Virus record (IMG/VR): IMGVR_UViG_3300009183_000070
Coordinates: 16,050-80,049 of that record
DNA: 64,000 nt
Strand: one strand, 5' to 3'
DNA from: a virus
The position numbers were made by a program, and so were the translations under genes. Below the pieces are notes generated by a model. It worked only from the letters and a program-made list of their open reading frames with translations. It was not told the origin of the DNA and made no database searches. Of the stretch, positions 25,954-34,326 are shown in pieces (positions within the stretch are counted from its first letter, which is position 1; every line of letters begins with the position of its first letter).

Positions 25954-27036
25954 ATGATACCAACAATATTCACTCTACTTGCTTCTGCTGTAGGATTTTG
26001 GGCTTTTTGCAAATACATCTTACTTGTTGAGATCAGAGTGGACTCTGATATCTACAAGACTTTGTTTGATCATTTTAAGAATTCAAATAAATTTACCTTG
26101 AACGAAGAGTTTACATCGGAATCGAGACATCCAGTTCTTTACATAGCATTCGTTTTTTCTGATAAGACTCCTTGGTTTTTACTTTCACATAGTGAAAGAT
26201 TGTTGCAGGCTGGTTGGCACGGTAAAGATCATGTCACCATGATTTTTTGTTTGCGTTGGAACTATAAGGCAATAAAGCAATTTCTTTCTCACGAATTAAA
26301 GGAATCAAGCCTTAAAACATTAGGAATTCCAGTCCGCATTTTGCTTCCTTATAGTGTTGATAAAATTGGTTCAATTAAGCAAAAAGCTCCAGAGCCAATA
26401 ATGAATCGTTCTTTATGGGGTGATATTGACGATGATATTTATGAGATGTTACAAGGTAAAAGGTTAAAGACAGGTGCTATTTTGCATGGTCTGCCGGGAA
26501 ATGGCAAAAGTAGTTTAGTTAAATATATTTCAACCAAATATAACTTGCCAATCATGATTTTCACTCTAAATCCAGAGTGGAGCAATCATGATTTATTGAT
26601 TATGTTTTCAAACATTCCCAAAAAATGCATTGTTTTAATGGAGGATTTTGACAATTATTTTGACAAGAGACAATGCATTATGGGCTCATCTGATAAGGTT
26701 GGAGTTAAATTTACCTTTGATATTTTCTTGAATGGTCTTGATGGTGTTTACAACACATATGAAAATGTCGTTTTTATCATGACTGCAAACGACATTGAAA
26801 AGATAGATGATGCCATCAAGCAAAGGCCTAGTAGGTTCAAGTTTCTAAAGCATTTCCATAATCCAGATATGGAAACAAGATTGAAACTTCTTCCTCAAGA
26901 TTGGGCGAAATCAACAGATGGGCTTAATCTTGATCAGATTTTCAAGATATCTGAATTGCATCGAAATGGATGCGAATTTGAATTGGCCTTACAGAAAATT
27001 GATCGTCGCCAACAGATTCAGCCTACTGTTGGCTGA
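25954..27036 (+). CDS. BCS1-like AAA ATPase
   Basis: 360 residues. An N-terminal hydrophobic segment (TIFTLLASAVGFWAFCKYILL, residues 4-24) probably anchors it. The AAA core has GAILHGLPGNGKSS (Walker A, about 174-187), KKCIVLMEDFDNYF (Walker B, about 222-235), VVFIMTANDIEKID (sensor 1) and IKQRPSRFKF (arginine finger region). This is the order of BCS1-type AAA proteins, which move folded proteins across membranes in mitochondria; bacterial and phage members have unknown substrates. It could extract or thread a membrane protein during infection. Overlaps the convergent methyltransferase gene by 14 nt. Confidence 0.85.
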   Translation: MIPTIFTLLASAVGFWAFCKYILLVEIRVDSDIYKTLFDHFKNSNKFTLNEEFTSESRHPVLYIAFVFSDKTPWFLLSHSERLLQAGWHGKDHVTMIFCLRWNYKAIKQFLSHELKESSLKTLGIPVRILLPYSVDKIGSIKQKAPEPIMNRSLWGDIDDDIYEMLQGKRLKTGAILHGLPGNGKSSLVKYISTKYNLPIMIFTLNPEWSNHDLLIMFSNIPKKCIVLMEDFDNYFDKRQCIMGSSDKVGVKFTFDIFLNGLDGVYNTYENVVFIMTANDIEKIDDAIKQRPSRFKFLKHFHNPDMETRLKLLPQDWAKSTDGLNLDQIFKISELHRNGCEFELALQKIDRRQQIQPTVG

Positions 27037-27658
27037 TCGTCCACATAAATTTATCATTGCTAAATGTGGCGACTCGTCCCAAGGTGTCTGCAACAGCTTG
27101 TTTTATTGGCGGATGAAACCAGTCATCTCCAACAAGTATTCCTCCTTGTTTGACTAGTTTTGAGTAGTTCGTAAGATCATTTTTAACCGAATCGTATTCG
27201 TGACCAGCATCGATGTATATAAAATCTGCTTGAATGCCATATTTTTTCAAAACTAAAGCTCCATTTATTGAATCAATTGGAAATGGAGTAATATATTCTG
27301 TTGTTTCAGTGTGGATTACATTTGAAATAAACTGATCGTAAATTGTTGGCTTTCCATTTTTGAATTTGGAAATGGGTAAGTTTTCATCTTCGTGAGTCCA
27401 ATGTTCGACAGAGCCGAGCCAAGTATCAATGCAAAGAATTTCTGTATTAAGACCTAATCTTTTACATATTTTTGCCATGTTGATGGCCGATCTTCCTTTC
27501 CATGATCCAACCTCAATAATTCTTTGAGGTTTGAAATTTTGAATTACAAAATCAAAGATTGGAGAATCGCTTGCCCAGCCCTGCAAGTCAATTTCTAGAG
27601 GTTGAAAATCTGCATATATGTCGTGATTTCCATAAATTATTTTCCTCATTTCTTTCAT
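27023..27658 (-). CDS. Class I SAM methyltransferase (Methyltransf_24-like)
   Basis: 211 residues (GGGAGAAAG upstream). IIEVGSWKGRSAINMAKIC is the SAM loop, ILCIDTWLGSVEHW the second strand acid, ADFIYIDAGHEYDSVKNDL the fourth strand with metal-type Asp, and GGILVGDDW the fifth. This is typical of Methyltransf_24-type enzymes of glycan clusters. Follows the proline-rich methyltransferase-domain gene on the same strand by 21 nt. Confidence 0.85.
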   Translation of the reverse strand: MKEMRKIIYGNHDIYADFQPLEIDLQGWASDSPIFDFVIQNFKPQRIIEVGSWKGRSAINMAKICKRLGLNTEILCIDTWLGSVEHWTHEDENLPISKFKNGKPTIYDQFISNVIHTETTEYITPFPIDSINGALVLKKYGIQADFIYIDAGHEYDSVKNDLTNYSKLVKQGGILVGDDWFHPPIKQAVADTLGRVATFSNDKFMWTISQQ

Positions 27659-27679
27659 GAAAACTTTCTCCCTCTAAAT

Positions 27680-28969
27680 CTAAATTAGAGTAAAGTCAAC
27701 AAATTCAATCTCCATGAATTCTCTAGGGAATTTAATTCCACTTGCATATTCTGAATTACTACTGCTATTCCATTTTTCCTTAATCCTTTTAAGGATAACG
27801 GGATTGTGTGCGAAAAATAGTTCTACCTCCCTTGTCATGATTTTTTCATTTTGAATAGTAAGACCAGCAGCCTTGAAAAGCCTATGATAAGCTGTTAATG
27901 GGTCGAGAAGTCGGTTTGTTAAAGTAGGTTTGATTCCCATTCCAAAAAGCTCATCTTCGCTGAATATCAAATGAAGAAAGGCTTTGTTGACTTGAAGATG
28001 TGTGTGGCATCCATGTCTGCTTGTCCAAGGATGGCATCTTATAAAAATCTTTCCTGTTGGGTTTTTTACGGAAATTATTTTCTGGAATGATTTTTCAAAT
28101 TCTTGTGCATGATCGATAATATCGTGAATGATAATAGCATCATATGGCCCTTCTTTCTCGATATCGCTCCATTTGTCTGAATAGATGAGTGATTTATCTT
28201 GGCAATATTTGCTCCAGTTATCACTTTTTTCAATGTCATATGACACAAATTTTTTGGTGTTGAATAAAGTTTTAGCAACATAGCCGACATGTCCTTCTTT
28301 GCATCCAAATTGAAGAACATTTTTTTCTAACAGATCAACTTTGACCAAAGTACTTAGAATTGCCGCTGCCTGATGCAGTTTTTCTTCTTCGTTGTCATGA
28401 ACGATGTCTCCTTCTTCCATTGCTTCTGGCCAATGATCGCTTTTCATAAGGAACCGTAAATCTGTGAATTCTTTGAGTGAGTCATTGCTTGTAATTGTGA
28501 CTTCATTCACTAAGTTTTCCTGATCAAGGAATTTCTGCATGAATGCTTTGAGAGAGTCCAATGTTTGGATGAAGTGTTGAACATCTTTTATTTCACTTTC
28601 TGTGTAGTTTTTGTGTTGTTGGTTTACTTTTCTAGGTGCCATTTTCTTTTGAATTTGAGTTTGGTCTGGAAACATGAAGTTGGGGAATGGTGGTTGCATG
28701 GGAGGCATCCCTTGCATTTGTGGAGGATAAGGAGGCATTCCATGCATTTGTGGAGGATAAGGAGGCATCCCTTGCATTTGTGGATGGAATGGAATTGGGA
28801 GGTTTTGAGGCGAGGCGGGTTGCCTTGATGCTAAATTTACCTTATCAGGAGAAGTTGCATTTTTTTGTGCTTCTTCTTTTTTTATCTTTTCCAATTCCTG
28901 CTTCATAAGTTCGTGTCTTTTCCTGAACTCACGGAATTCTTTGCCTACTTCTTCATTATTTTCGCTCAT
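27680..28969 (-). CDS. Coiled-coil/proline-repeat protein with methyltransferase domain
   Basis: 429 residues from ATG 28969 (a TTG at 29011 is less likely). Residues 1-40 form a charged coiled coil (EVGKEFREFRKRHELMKQELE). Residues 60-100 hold tandem MPPYPPQM repeats. From about 215 a SAM-type fold is visible: VLQFGCKEGHVGYVAKTLF, FVSYDIEKSDNWSKY, YDAIIIHDIIDHAQEF and IFIRCHPWTSRHG. The Pro-rich linker suggests an extended protein, perhaps virion-attached or a polymerase- or assembly-linked enzyme. It is divergent from the gene at 29023. Fusion of this linker to a methyltransferase is unusual. Confidence 0.65.
   Translation of the reverse strand: MSENNEEVGKEFREFRKRHELMKQELEKIKKEEAQKNATSPDKVNLASRQPASPQNLPIPFHPQMQGMPPYPPQMHGMPPYPPQMQGMPPMQPPFPNFMFPDQTQIQKKMAPRKVNQQHKNYTESEIKDVQHFIQTLDSLKAFMQKFLDQENLVNEVTITSNDSLKEFTDLRFLMKSDHWPEAMEEGDIVHDNEEEKLHQAAAILSTLVKVDLLEKNVLQFGCKEGHVGYVAKTLFNTKKFVSYDIEKSDNWSKYCQDKSLIYSDKWSDIEKEGPYDAIIIHDIIDHAQEFEKSFQKIISVKNPTGKIFIRCHPWTSRHGCHTHLQVNKAFLHLIFSEDELFGMGIKPTLTNRLLDPLTAYHRLFKAAGLTIQNEKIMTREVELFFAHNPVILKRIKEKWNSSSNSEYASGIKFPREFMEIEFVDFTLI
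28697..28790. repeat. Coding tandem repeat of about 33 nt
   Basis: Almost three copies of a unit like CATTTGTGGAGGATAAGG with small changes. On the minus strand they encode the MPPYPPQM repeats of the coiled-coil methyltransferase protein. Copy number may vary between strains. Confidence 0.7.
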
Positions 28970-29022
28970 GGTGAACTCTTTTATGGTTAGAAATTCGTCA
29001 CTAAATGACAAAGTATATATCC

Positions 29023-29292
29023 ATGAAAAAATTACAAGTTTTGTCTGATTATAGCGAAGAGTTTAAGCGTGAGATAAAATATCTTTCTGTTGATGGTGAG
29101 ATTTTTGATTGGGGTATGGATTTGGATTCTTTGGCTGAGGCCAAAAAAGTGATTTCTCAGCATAGGGATTTGGCAGAATCTGTTTCTATGTCAATTATCA
29201 ATCACTTTCTTGAAAGTTTTTCAGATTTTATTGGTCAGCAAATATCACTCAGAAAATTACTCGATTCAATCGAGAAGGGGTTTATTGAATGA
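29023..29292 (+). CDS. Hypothetical protein
   Basis: 89 residues from ATG 29023 (the frame is open from an ATG at 29005). KKLQVLSDYSEEFKREIKYLS and ESVSMSIINHFLESFSDFIG suggest a small helical protein. TATATAT ends 2 nt before the ATG, with no Shine-Dalgarno. The TGA overlaps the ATG of the SET gene (ATGA), so the two are co-translated. Confidence 0.6.
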   Translation: MKKLQVLSDYSEEFKREIKYLSVDGEIFDWGMDLDSLAEAKKVISQHRDLAESVSMSIINHFLESFSDFIGQQISLRKLLDSIEKGFIE

Positions 29293-29822
29293 TTCTTTTT
29301 GAAGAAAATGATGATAGGTTTTATATAAAAGAATCTACATTGCAAAATGCTGGCAAGGGTGTTTTTGCATCTCGTGATATTTCTAAAGACGAATATTTGC
29401 CCATTTCTGGAGTTATGGTCAAAAGAGACTCGGATGCAGATCAATGCACATATTTTTTCAATTCCTATAAATTTGCAGCTAATGTCAAGAGATGTGGCGA
29501 TATGGTTGATATAGGAGAAAATGTCATAGTTCCTCTTGGCTTTGCAGCCATAGTCAACCACATCAATGATCAGAGGCAATCTGTTGAAATCAGATATGTT
29601 GGCGATCAGTTTCCACAAAAGTCTTCTCATTCTGGAAAAGCTGTTTATTGGTTTATCAGAGATGTGAAAAAAGACGAGGAAATTTTTGGCAACTATGGCA
29701 AAGGATGGAACGATGTCCTCAATTGGGCCAACGATGTCAGATCAACTAATCAAATAGAAAAGCAAGATTGGGAAAAGTTTATTTTGATTGATCTTTATGG
29801 ACTCAAAGAATTGGTTCAATAA
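29289..29822 (+). CDS. SET-domain protein
   Basis: 177 residues. NAGKGVFASRDISKDEYLPISG (about residues 18-39) is the first SET motif, GFAAIVNHINDQRQSVEIRYV (about 94-114) has the NH motif, and WFIRDVKKDEEIFGNYGKGW (about 121-140) the DEEI-x-x-x-Y-G motif with the catalytic Tyr. These are the SAM and lysine-channel motifs of SET methyltransferases. Bacterial and phage SET proteins methylate lysines on host or own proteins. It sits with an unknown helical gene before it and a VWA-like gene after it. Substrate unknown; fold call good. Confidence 0.85.
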   Translation: MILFEENDDRFYIKESTLQNAGKGVFASRDISKDEYLPISGVMVKRDSDADQCTYFFNSYKFAANVKRCGDMVDIGENVIVPLGFAAIVNHINDQRQSVEIRYVGDQFPQKSSHSGKAVYWFIRDVKKDEEIFGNYGKGWNDVLNWANDVRSTNQIEKQDWEKFILIDLYGLKELVQ

Positions 29823-29837
29823 TTATTTGGAGAGAAA

Positions 29838-30371
29838 TTGGAAAAATTTGATTTTAGTAGGCGCAAGATTGTCGGCTTGGTTTTTGATTTATCAATCAGG
29901 CATGATAAGAATGGGCAGAGAATAATTGATTTGGTCAAAGAATCATTGAAAAAAAGAGTCGTCGATAATGACGAAGACTTGTTTTTCTTTGTGTCCAATT
30001 TATCGAATAAGATGCCAAAAGGTGTTGGAGAGACCATTCAACAGATTGATTCATATGATGATCCAATAGATTTTAATTATGGACAATCAGTAAAGTACAT
30101 TATTAATTGCTTTGATGATTCAGTTGAAGATGTGGACAAGATTTTTCTTGCTATTACAGATAGATTTGATAAAAAATATAAAGGTCATTACAAATCTGTT
30201 TTTGATATAAGTAATTCAAAAAACATGGAAATTAAGGTGATTTATTTGGGAGTTGGCAATCATTATGATAAAGATGTTTTAGAAAAAGAAATTTCCAATC
30301 GAGGTGGCTATTTTGCTCATGTTGATGATTTGAAAAATTTAATTGATATTCTTAAAAAAGCAGGGGTGTAA
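29838..30371 (+). CDS. VWA-like domain protein
   Basis: 177 residues from TTG 29838 with GGAGAG upstream. VGLVFDLSIRHDKNGQRI (residues 12-29) takes the place of the DxSxS metal site (D-L-S-I-R, so the second Ser is lost), and FLAITDRFDKKY supplies a second acidic site. Strands KVIYLGVGNHY and YFAHVDDLKNLIDIL complete a Rossmann-like fold. VWA domains bind partner proteins. The pair with the SET protein may be a modifier and its target-binder; inferred from order only. Confidence 0.65.
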   Translation: MEKFDFSRRKIVGLVFDLSIRHDKNGQRIIDLVKESLKKRVVDNDEDLFFFVSNLSNKMPKGVGETIQQIDSYDDPIDFNYGQSVKYIINCFDDSVEDVDKIFLAITDRFDKKYKGHYKSVFDISNSKNMEIKVIYLGVGNHYDKDVLEKEISNRGGYFAHVDDLKNLIDILKKAGV

Positions 30372-30373
30372 AG

Positions 30374-31147
30374 ATGACAGATAAAGTGTTTGTTGCAAAA
30401 ACGATAGAGTCGAAACCTTTTTATATGTCTCCTGTTGAAATTATCATTCCTTTTCATAATGAGCAGTCCAAAGTAATATCTTTGATTAATGATATTTTTA
30501 TAACTGTGCAAAAAAATCGCTATCTGATAACATTAGTTGATGATGGTTCTGGAAATAAAGATTTCACTAAGGAATTAGAAAAAAAGAAAATACCCGGATT
30601 ACGATTCTTGAATCATGATGATTGCAAAGGATTTGGTGCTTCTGTAAATACTGCTCTCAAAAATCCATTCAGCAATCAAATTCCATTTGTTGCCATATTG
30701 CACTCTGATGTGCGTATTCGTGATCAAAACTGGCTTTTCAATCTGGGTCAAACCTTGTCTTCTCTTAAGCAAACAGGCGTTAAAATGATCTCTTCTTTAA
30801 CCGACAATCCAGTTGTCGAAAATGAGTTTTTGAAAGCAAGTCATGGAGAGAAGAAAAAAGATCATGTTTTAACAGATGGCTTTTTACCAATGTACTGTGT
30901 TTTATCACATAGAGATTTATTTAACAGGGTTGGTTTTTTGAAAGAATATCCATATGCGGGTGGAGAGGTGGAAGATTTCGCACAAAGAATGAAAAAAATG
31001 GGATTTAAGCAGGGAGTTTGCGGAAGCAGTTGGGTACAGCATGAAGGAAGAGGAACCCTATCACAGTTTGCAAAAAATAAAAAAGTTCAAGAAATATTGC
31101 GAAATGTCGAGAATGAAAGAAACAAAGAGTATAAAAATGGTAGTTGA
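30374..31147 (+). CDS. Family 2 glycosyltransferase
   Basis: 257 residues. VEIIIPFHNEQSKVISLI (about 18-35), ITLVDDGSGNKDF (about 53-65, DDGS), GFGASVNTALKN and VAILHSDVRIRDQNWL (HSD at the DxD position, about 112-127). GGEVEDFAQRM gives the C-terminal acidic site (ED). Full GT-A set. Starts 2 nt after the VWA-like gene, so it is on the same transcript. Probably adds a sugar to a glycan chain. Confidence 0.85.
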   Translation: MTDKVFVAKTIESKPFYMSPVEIIIPFHNEQSKVISLINDIFITVQKNRYLITLVDDGSGNKDFTKELEKKKIPGLRFLNHDDCKGFGASVNTALKNPFSNQIPFVAILHSDVRIRDQNWLFNLGQTLSSLKQTGVKMISSLTDNPVVENEFLKASHGEKKKDHVLTDGFLPMYCVLSHRDLFNRVGFLKEYPYAGGEVEDFAQRMKKMGFKQGVCGSSWVQHEGRGTLSQFAKNKKVQEILRNVENERNKEYKNGS

Positions 31148-31186
31148 ATAGTGTATATACTATGATCAGATTCATAGGAGGTCATA

Positions 31187-31342
31187 ATGCGTTGCAAAAA
31201 AAATGACGGCACTTTCACAACTACTACTTGGAAATTTTACACAGCAGCTTGCTCAAAAGTTCAACAGTCTCTTGGAATTTGCTCTGGTGTATCAGGTGCG
31301 TGGGTTCCCGCTGTGACTGTTTGCAATCTTCGTCTTTTCTGA
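31187..31342 (+). CDS. Small Cys-containing peptide (51 residues)
   Basis: ATG at 31187 with a perfect AGGAGG upstream and a TATATACTAT box before it; the 51-codon frame ends TGA 31342 and is followed by a strong terminator at 31369. The peptide has four Cys (MRCKKN, AACSKVQ, GICSGVSG and TVCNLRLF) and a Thr-rich stretch. The full set of expression signals makes it a real gene despite its size. It is not recognised; possible roles include a regulatory or antimicrobial-type peptide. Confidence 0.65.
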   Translation: MRCKKNDGTFTTTTWKFYTAACSKVQQSLGICSGVSGAWVPAVTVCNLRLF

Positions 31343-31368
31343 TTTCTATTTTCCAATTATTTCCATGA

Positions 31369-31401
31369 ATCATGGCTGGTTACCCAGCCATGATTTTTTT
31401 G
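31369..31401 (+). terminator. Rho-independent terminator
   Basis: Perfect stem ATCATGGCTGG / CCAGCCATGAT, TTAC loop region, then TTTTTTT. Ends the small peptide transcript. Confidence 0.9.
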
Positions 31402-31459
31402 TTGACTTGATATTTGAATATTTGTAATATAAATCCTCTATGTCCAAGAGGGTTTTTTG

Positions 31460-32107
31460 ATGCTTTCTTTTGTTCTGGCTTGTTTTTCTTATTTCAACAA
31501 TAATTTTTTTGAAAATCATCTTGTTATTCCTGAATTACAAATTGATCTGACCAAAAAATTCGCAATGCGTTTTGATGGGATTACAAATCAGCTTGTCGTT
31601 GGAAGCGGCATCTTGCATGTAAAAAATAAATATGATTTTTCAAATCATGTATTGCACGAAATGATTCATATTGACAACCATATAAATCACATTGAAGATG
31701 TGAACAACAACCAATATCACACCATGAAGTTTGCAAGCCATGCATTAAGAATTGGACTTGGTGTCCAGAAAGATAAAAATCAAGGATGGTCACTTACCAA
31801 AATAATCGCACAAGGCAAGATGAGAAAAGATTTCAAAATAAATCATGAAGCCAATCGCAAAATGAATGATTTAGTTGAGAATTTAGACTTTGATGAAAAA
31901 AATTATTTGAATTGTTTGGAATTGCTGATTGGACAGGCAAAGCTTTTGAAGCCAAGCAAATTATTTTTTCTTAAATATGAATGTTCATGTCCGCCACCAC
32001 ACAACTCAATCAGGTCTGGCAGAAGACCTGATGGCAATAATCCAATTGATATAATTTGCGATCATTGTAAATATAAGTTTATTTGTGTTTCTCCTTTAGA
32101 TGACTGA
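31460..32107 (+). CDS. SprT-like zinc metalloprotein
   Basis: 215 residues from ATG 31460 (AAGAGGG upstream). HVLHEMIHIDNHI (about residues 62-74) is the HExxH zinc peptidase motif, with a further YHTMKFASHALR helix. A C-terminal zinc ribbon is formed by YECSCPPPHN (Cys pair) and IICDHCKYKF. This is the SprT/Spartan-like layout, linked to cleaving DNA-protein crosslinks in other systems. MLSFVLACFSYF at the start is hydrophobic but short. It overlaps the convergent MscL-like gene by 29 nt. Role in phage unknown; protection of phage DNA from crosslinks is one option. Confidence 0.78.
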   Translation: MLSFVLACFSYFNNNFFENHLVIPELQIDLTKKFAMRFDGITNQLVVGSGILHVKNKYDFSNHVLHEMIHIDNHINHIEDVNNNQYHTMKFASHALRIGLGVQKDKNQGWSLTKIIAQGKMRKDFKINHEANRKMNDLVENLDFDEKNYLNCLELLIGQAKLLKPSKLFFLKYECSCPPPHNSIRSGRRPDGNNPIDIICDHCKYKFICVSPLDD

Positions 32108-32486
32108 CATGCGGCATTTCAAACTCAGCATCTGGATCAATTCTTTTGATGACTTTTTGAAAGACTAGGTAAAGTATTGTCGTGATAATCGTGAACTCAA
32201 GGAATGAGTTCAAAAGATTGCCTACTTCTATGTCCATTCCTTCTATTGGCGTAAAGACAAGGTGCCTCCAGTTGCCACTTGTTTTGGATAGAAGGAAATT
32301 AATTATTGGCATGAGGAATGATTCGGTTATAGAAGAAGCAAATTTCTGTGTTTGAGTCGCCAAAACAAGGGCCAATGCCATGACAAAGAAGTTTTTCTTG
32401 TAAGCGAAATTCTTGTATTCGTTGAATTCTTGCTTCAGTTTGTCTTGACTGATGAAATTTTTCTCAGTCGAAGAATTTTCCTGCAT
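32079..32486 (-). CDS. mscL: MscL-like mechanosensitive channel protein
   Basis: 135 residues (TGGAG upstream). KNFAYKKNFFVMALALVLATQTQKFASSITESFLMPII (about 26-63) is the first MscL helix region, and VGNLLNSFLEFTIITTILYLVFQKVIKR (about 87-114) the second. MscL normally starts F-R-E-F-x-x-R-G-N-V-x-D-L-A-V and has a similar second helix. The protein would form a pore in the host inner membrane that opens on tension; phage copies might protect from osmotic stress or aid lysis. Sequence is diverged; family call moderate to good. Confidence 0.7.
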   Translation of the reverse strand: MQENSSTEKNFISQDKLKQEFNEYKNFAYKKNFFVMALALVLATQTQKFASSITESFLMPIINFLLSKTSGNWRHLVFTPIEGMDIEVGNLLNSFLEFTIITTILYLVFQKVIKRIDPDAEFEMPHVSHLKEKHK

Positions 32487-32543
32487 TGCTTAAACTCCAT
32501 TTTACTTCCAAACAAAAACCGTGTATGGTCGCTATTGCCATCA

Positions 32544-32563
32544 TCGTGTGATGGCGCTGTTCA
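32544..32563 (+). promoter_or_regulatory. GCCATCA hairpin upstream of the ParB-like gene
   Basis: Inverted repeat GCCATCA/TGATGGC around TCGTG, about 100 nt before the ParB-like start. It could be a binding site or an mRNA hairpin. The rest of 32487-32664 has no recognised gene. Confidence 0.35.
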
Positions 32564-32664
32564 TAGATCATTATACCTGATCCGTGACTCATGGGCAATT
32601 CTTGTAAATCTGTCGTGATTCAACAGGACAGAATGGAACCGCTATTTTTAGCCGGGGAGGCACG

Positions 32665-33930
32665 ATGTCTACCAATATGATCAATTCAAGAAGCTCGTCA
32701 AAGGATGATGGGCTAAAGATGATGCAAATGCCGAATGGCACTAAGCATCTGACTGGGAATCTCTACATGATTCCATTTGCCAGCATTCGTTCTCCGCAAA
32801 ACAATCCTCGTCTCTTGACTGAACAGGGCAGGAATGACCTTCTTGATAGGGAGCTTTCGAGTCAGCTTCGTGATTCGATTCGTCGTAACACCTTGCTTAA
32901 TCCGCTTGTTTGTCGATGGGTTATCGAGGATGGCAAAGCCATCCCAACAATAGTAGGTGGTGATCGTCGTCATCGGGCCTTGGATGTTCTTATTAGGCAG
33001 AAGGTTGAGGTCGTTGACCCTCGCAGCCCTCGACATAGCGATAACGGGCATTTTGTCAATTCTTCGGTAACAACAGCCGATCTTGCTTACGAATTTGTGC
33101 CATGCCAAGTTTTTATTTGTAACGATGACATTGATGCACTCACTTTAGCATGGGCAGAAAATAAGAACAGGATTAACTTAACTGATGGCCATGAGATAGC
33201 CCAAGTTATCCAGCTTCGTGAGAATGTGGCTACAGATTCTCAGATAGTTGATATTCTCCAGCGCAACCAAAAATGGCTTGCCGATACTGACAGGTTGATT
33301 GCTTCTCTTGATTCTCACACCTTGACCGACTTGCTTGAAGGCCGTCTGGAAAGGACCGCTGCTGTTGAATTGGCCGCAATTGAAGATCTTGCTGTTCGTG
33401 ACAGCGTAAGGCTTGAAGCAAACGAACAGGCAGTAGCATCTTGGTCGAAGAAGATTAATCGTTTGAGGAACAAGGCTGATGCTGCCAATGCCAATATTGA
33501 GAGAGCAGAAGGCAAAATAGTGCTTGCCATGGACGATGAGGAAGTCGAAGAGGCAAGGGAGGAGCTTGCAGTAGCACAGGCAAATTCCCGTGATGCTCGA
33601 AGAGAAATGTTTGAGAACGAAAATCCAGTTACAACAACTGGTAATATTAGGACTGCATCAAGATCACAAACAGGATCAGTTCCAACTACTGGAAACAAGC
33701 GTGGACCAAAGGGTGGTTCAAGGAAGATGAGGGAATCCAAGATTCAGGAGGGTCTTGAGTTCTTCGTGAATCTGGTGAAATCTAAAGGTCTTCCTCCTGA
33801 TGCCTCTTTCACAGCAGATGTAAACGCCATTAAACTTGTGGCCAACATCTTCCGTGATAATATTATCGGCAACAATCCTGATTGGATGGGAACCCTGAGA
33901 CGGTTCTACTCAGATCGTGATTCAAAATGA
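32665..33930 (+). CDS. ParB-like nuclease-domain protein
   Basis: 421 residues, ATG 32665 with GGGGAGG upstream. MIPFASIRSPQNNPR (about 30-44), LRDSIRRNTLLNPLVCR and IPTIVGGDRRHRALDVL (about 91-107) are the ParB/Srx fold with the CTP/phosphate-binding GDRRHRA box. VWAENKNRIN-type region and a helix-turn-helix DSQIVDILQRNQKWLADTDR (about 190-210) follow. Residues 250-320 are a charged coiled coil, and a basic tail ends the protein. ParB-type proteins bind centromere-like sites; no parA is seen, so a transcription or genome-spreading role is possible. Codon use appears more GC-rich than the surroundings, suggesting a host-derived gene. Confidence 0.85.
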   Translation: MSTNMINSRSSSKDDGLKMMQMPNGTKHLTGNLYMIPFASIRSPQNNPRLLTEQGRNDLLDRELSSQLRDSIRRNTLLNPLVCRWVIEDGKAIPTIVGGDRRHRALDVLIRQKVEVVDPRSPRHSDNGHFVNSSVTTADLAYEFVPCQVFICNDDIDALTLAWAENKNRINLTDGHEIAQVIQLRENVATDSQIVDILQRNQKWLADTDRLIASLDSHTLTDLLEGRLERTAAVELAAIEDLAVRDSVRLEANEQAVASWSKKINRLRNKADAANANIERAEGKIVLAMDDEEVEEAREELAVAQANSRDARREMFENENPVTTTGNIRTASRSQTGSVPTTGNKRGPKGGSRKMRESKIQEGLEFFVNLVKSKGLPPDASFTADVNAIKLVANIFRDNIIGNNPDWMGTLRRFYSDRDSK

Positions 33931-33951
33931 TAAATTAAATTGTTTGAATAA

Positions 33952-33988
33952 ATGCAAACAGGCCAAAAGCCTGTTTGCATTTATTTTT
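33952..33988 (+). terminator. Rho-independent terminator
   Basis: Perfect 12-bp stem ATGCAAACAGGC / GCCTGTTTGCAT, loop CAAAA, then TTATTTTT. It follows the ParB-like gene by about 20 nt. Confidence 0.92.
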
Positions 33989-34011
33989 GATAAATGATTT
34001 GAATATATATT

Positions 34012-34323
34012 TTGATGATTAAATCTTGCCCATTTTGTGGTCACAGTTTGCAAAAAGAATTGCAAGATGGTTTGACATCTTGCTGCAATTGTGAACAGGT
34101 ATTCGATACGAGCGAATTAAACAAACTATTGTCTGCTTCTTGGTTGGTTCGCAAGAACCATTATAATCGAGAGCAACTTAAATGGCACACCAAATTGGAT
34201 GACGAACTAATCACTTTGGTTATGACATTTGTTTCAGAAAATAGTTATTCACATCAGGAATTTGTTCAATTCCTGAAAAGATTAGGTCGATTTGCCATTC
34301 ATCAAAAATCAGCCAATCGATGA
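34012..34323 (+). CDS. Zinc-ribbon hypothetical protein
   Basis: 103 residues. MIKSCPFCGHSL and TSCCNCEQVFDT give two CxxC pairs about 20 residues apart, a zinc ribbon. The rest is helical (DDELITLVMTFVSEN, QEFVQFLKRLGRF). TATATAT precedes the ATG region without a Shine-Dalgarno. Probably a nucleic-acid or protein-binding regulator. Convergent with csrA. Confidence 0.6.
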   Translation: MMIKSCPFCGHSLQKELQDGLTSCCNCEQVFDTSELNKLLSASWLVRKNHYNREQLKWHTKLDDELITLVMTFVSENSYSHQEFVQFLKRLGRFAIHQKSANR

Positions 34324-34326
34324 TTT

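Noticed and set aside
28680-28800. Tandem repeats looking like a CRISPR or minisatellite
   Set aside because: The repeats are directly joined without spacers and encode MPPYPPQM.
33315-33740. 141-codon minus-strand frame inside the ParB-like gene
   Set aside because: It is a codon-bias shadow of a gene with clear ParB motifs and has no ribosome site.
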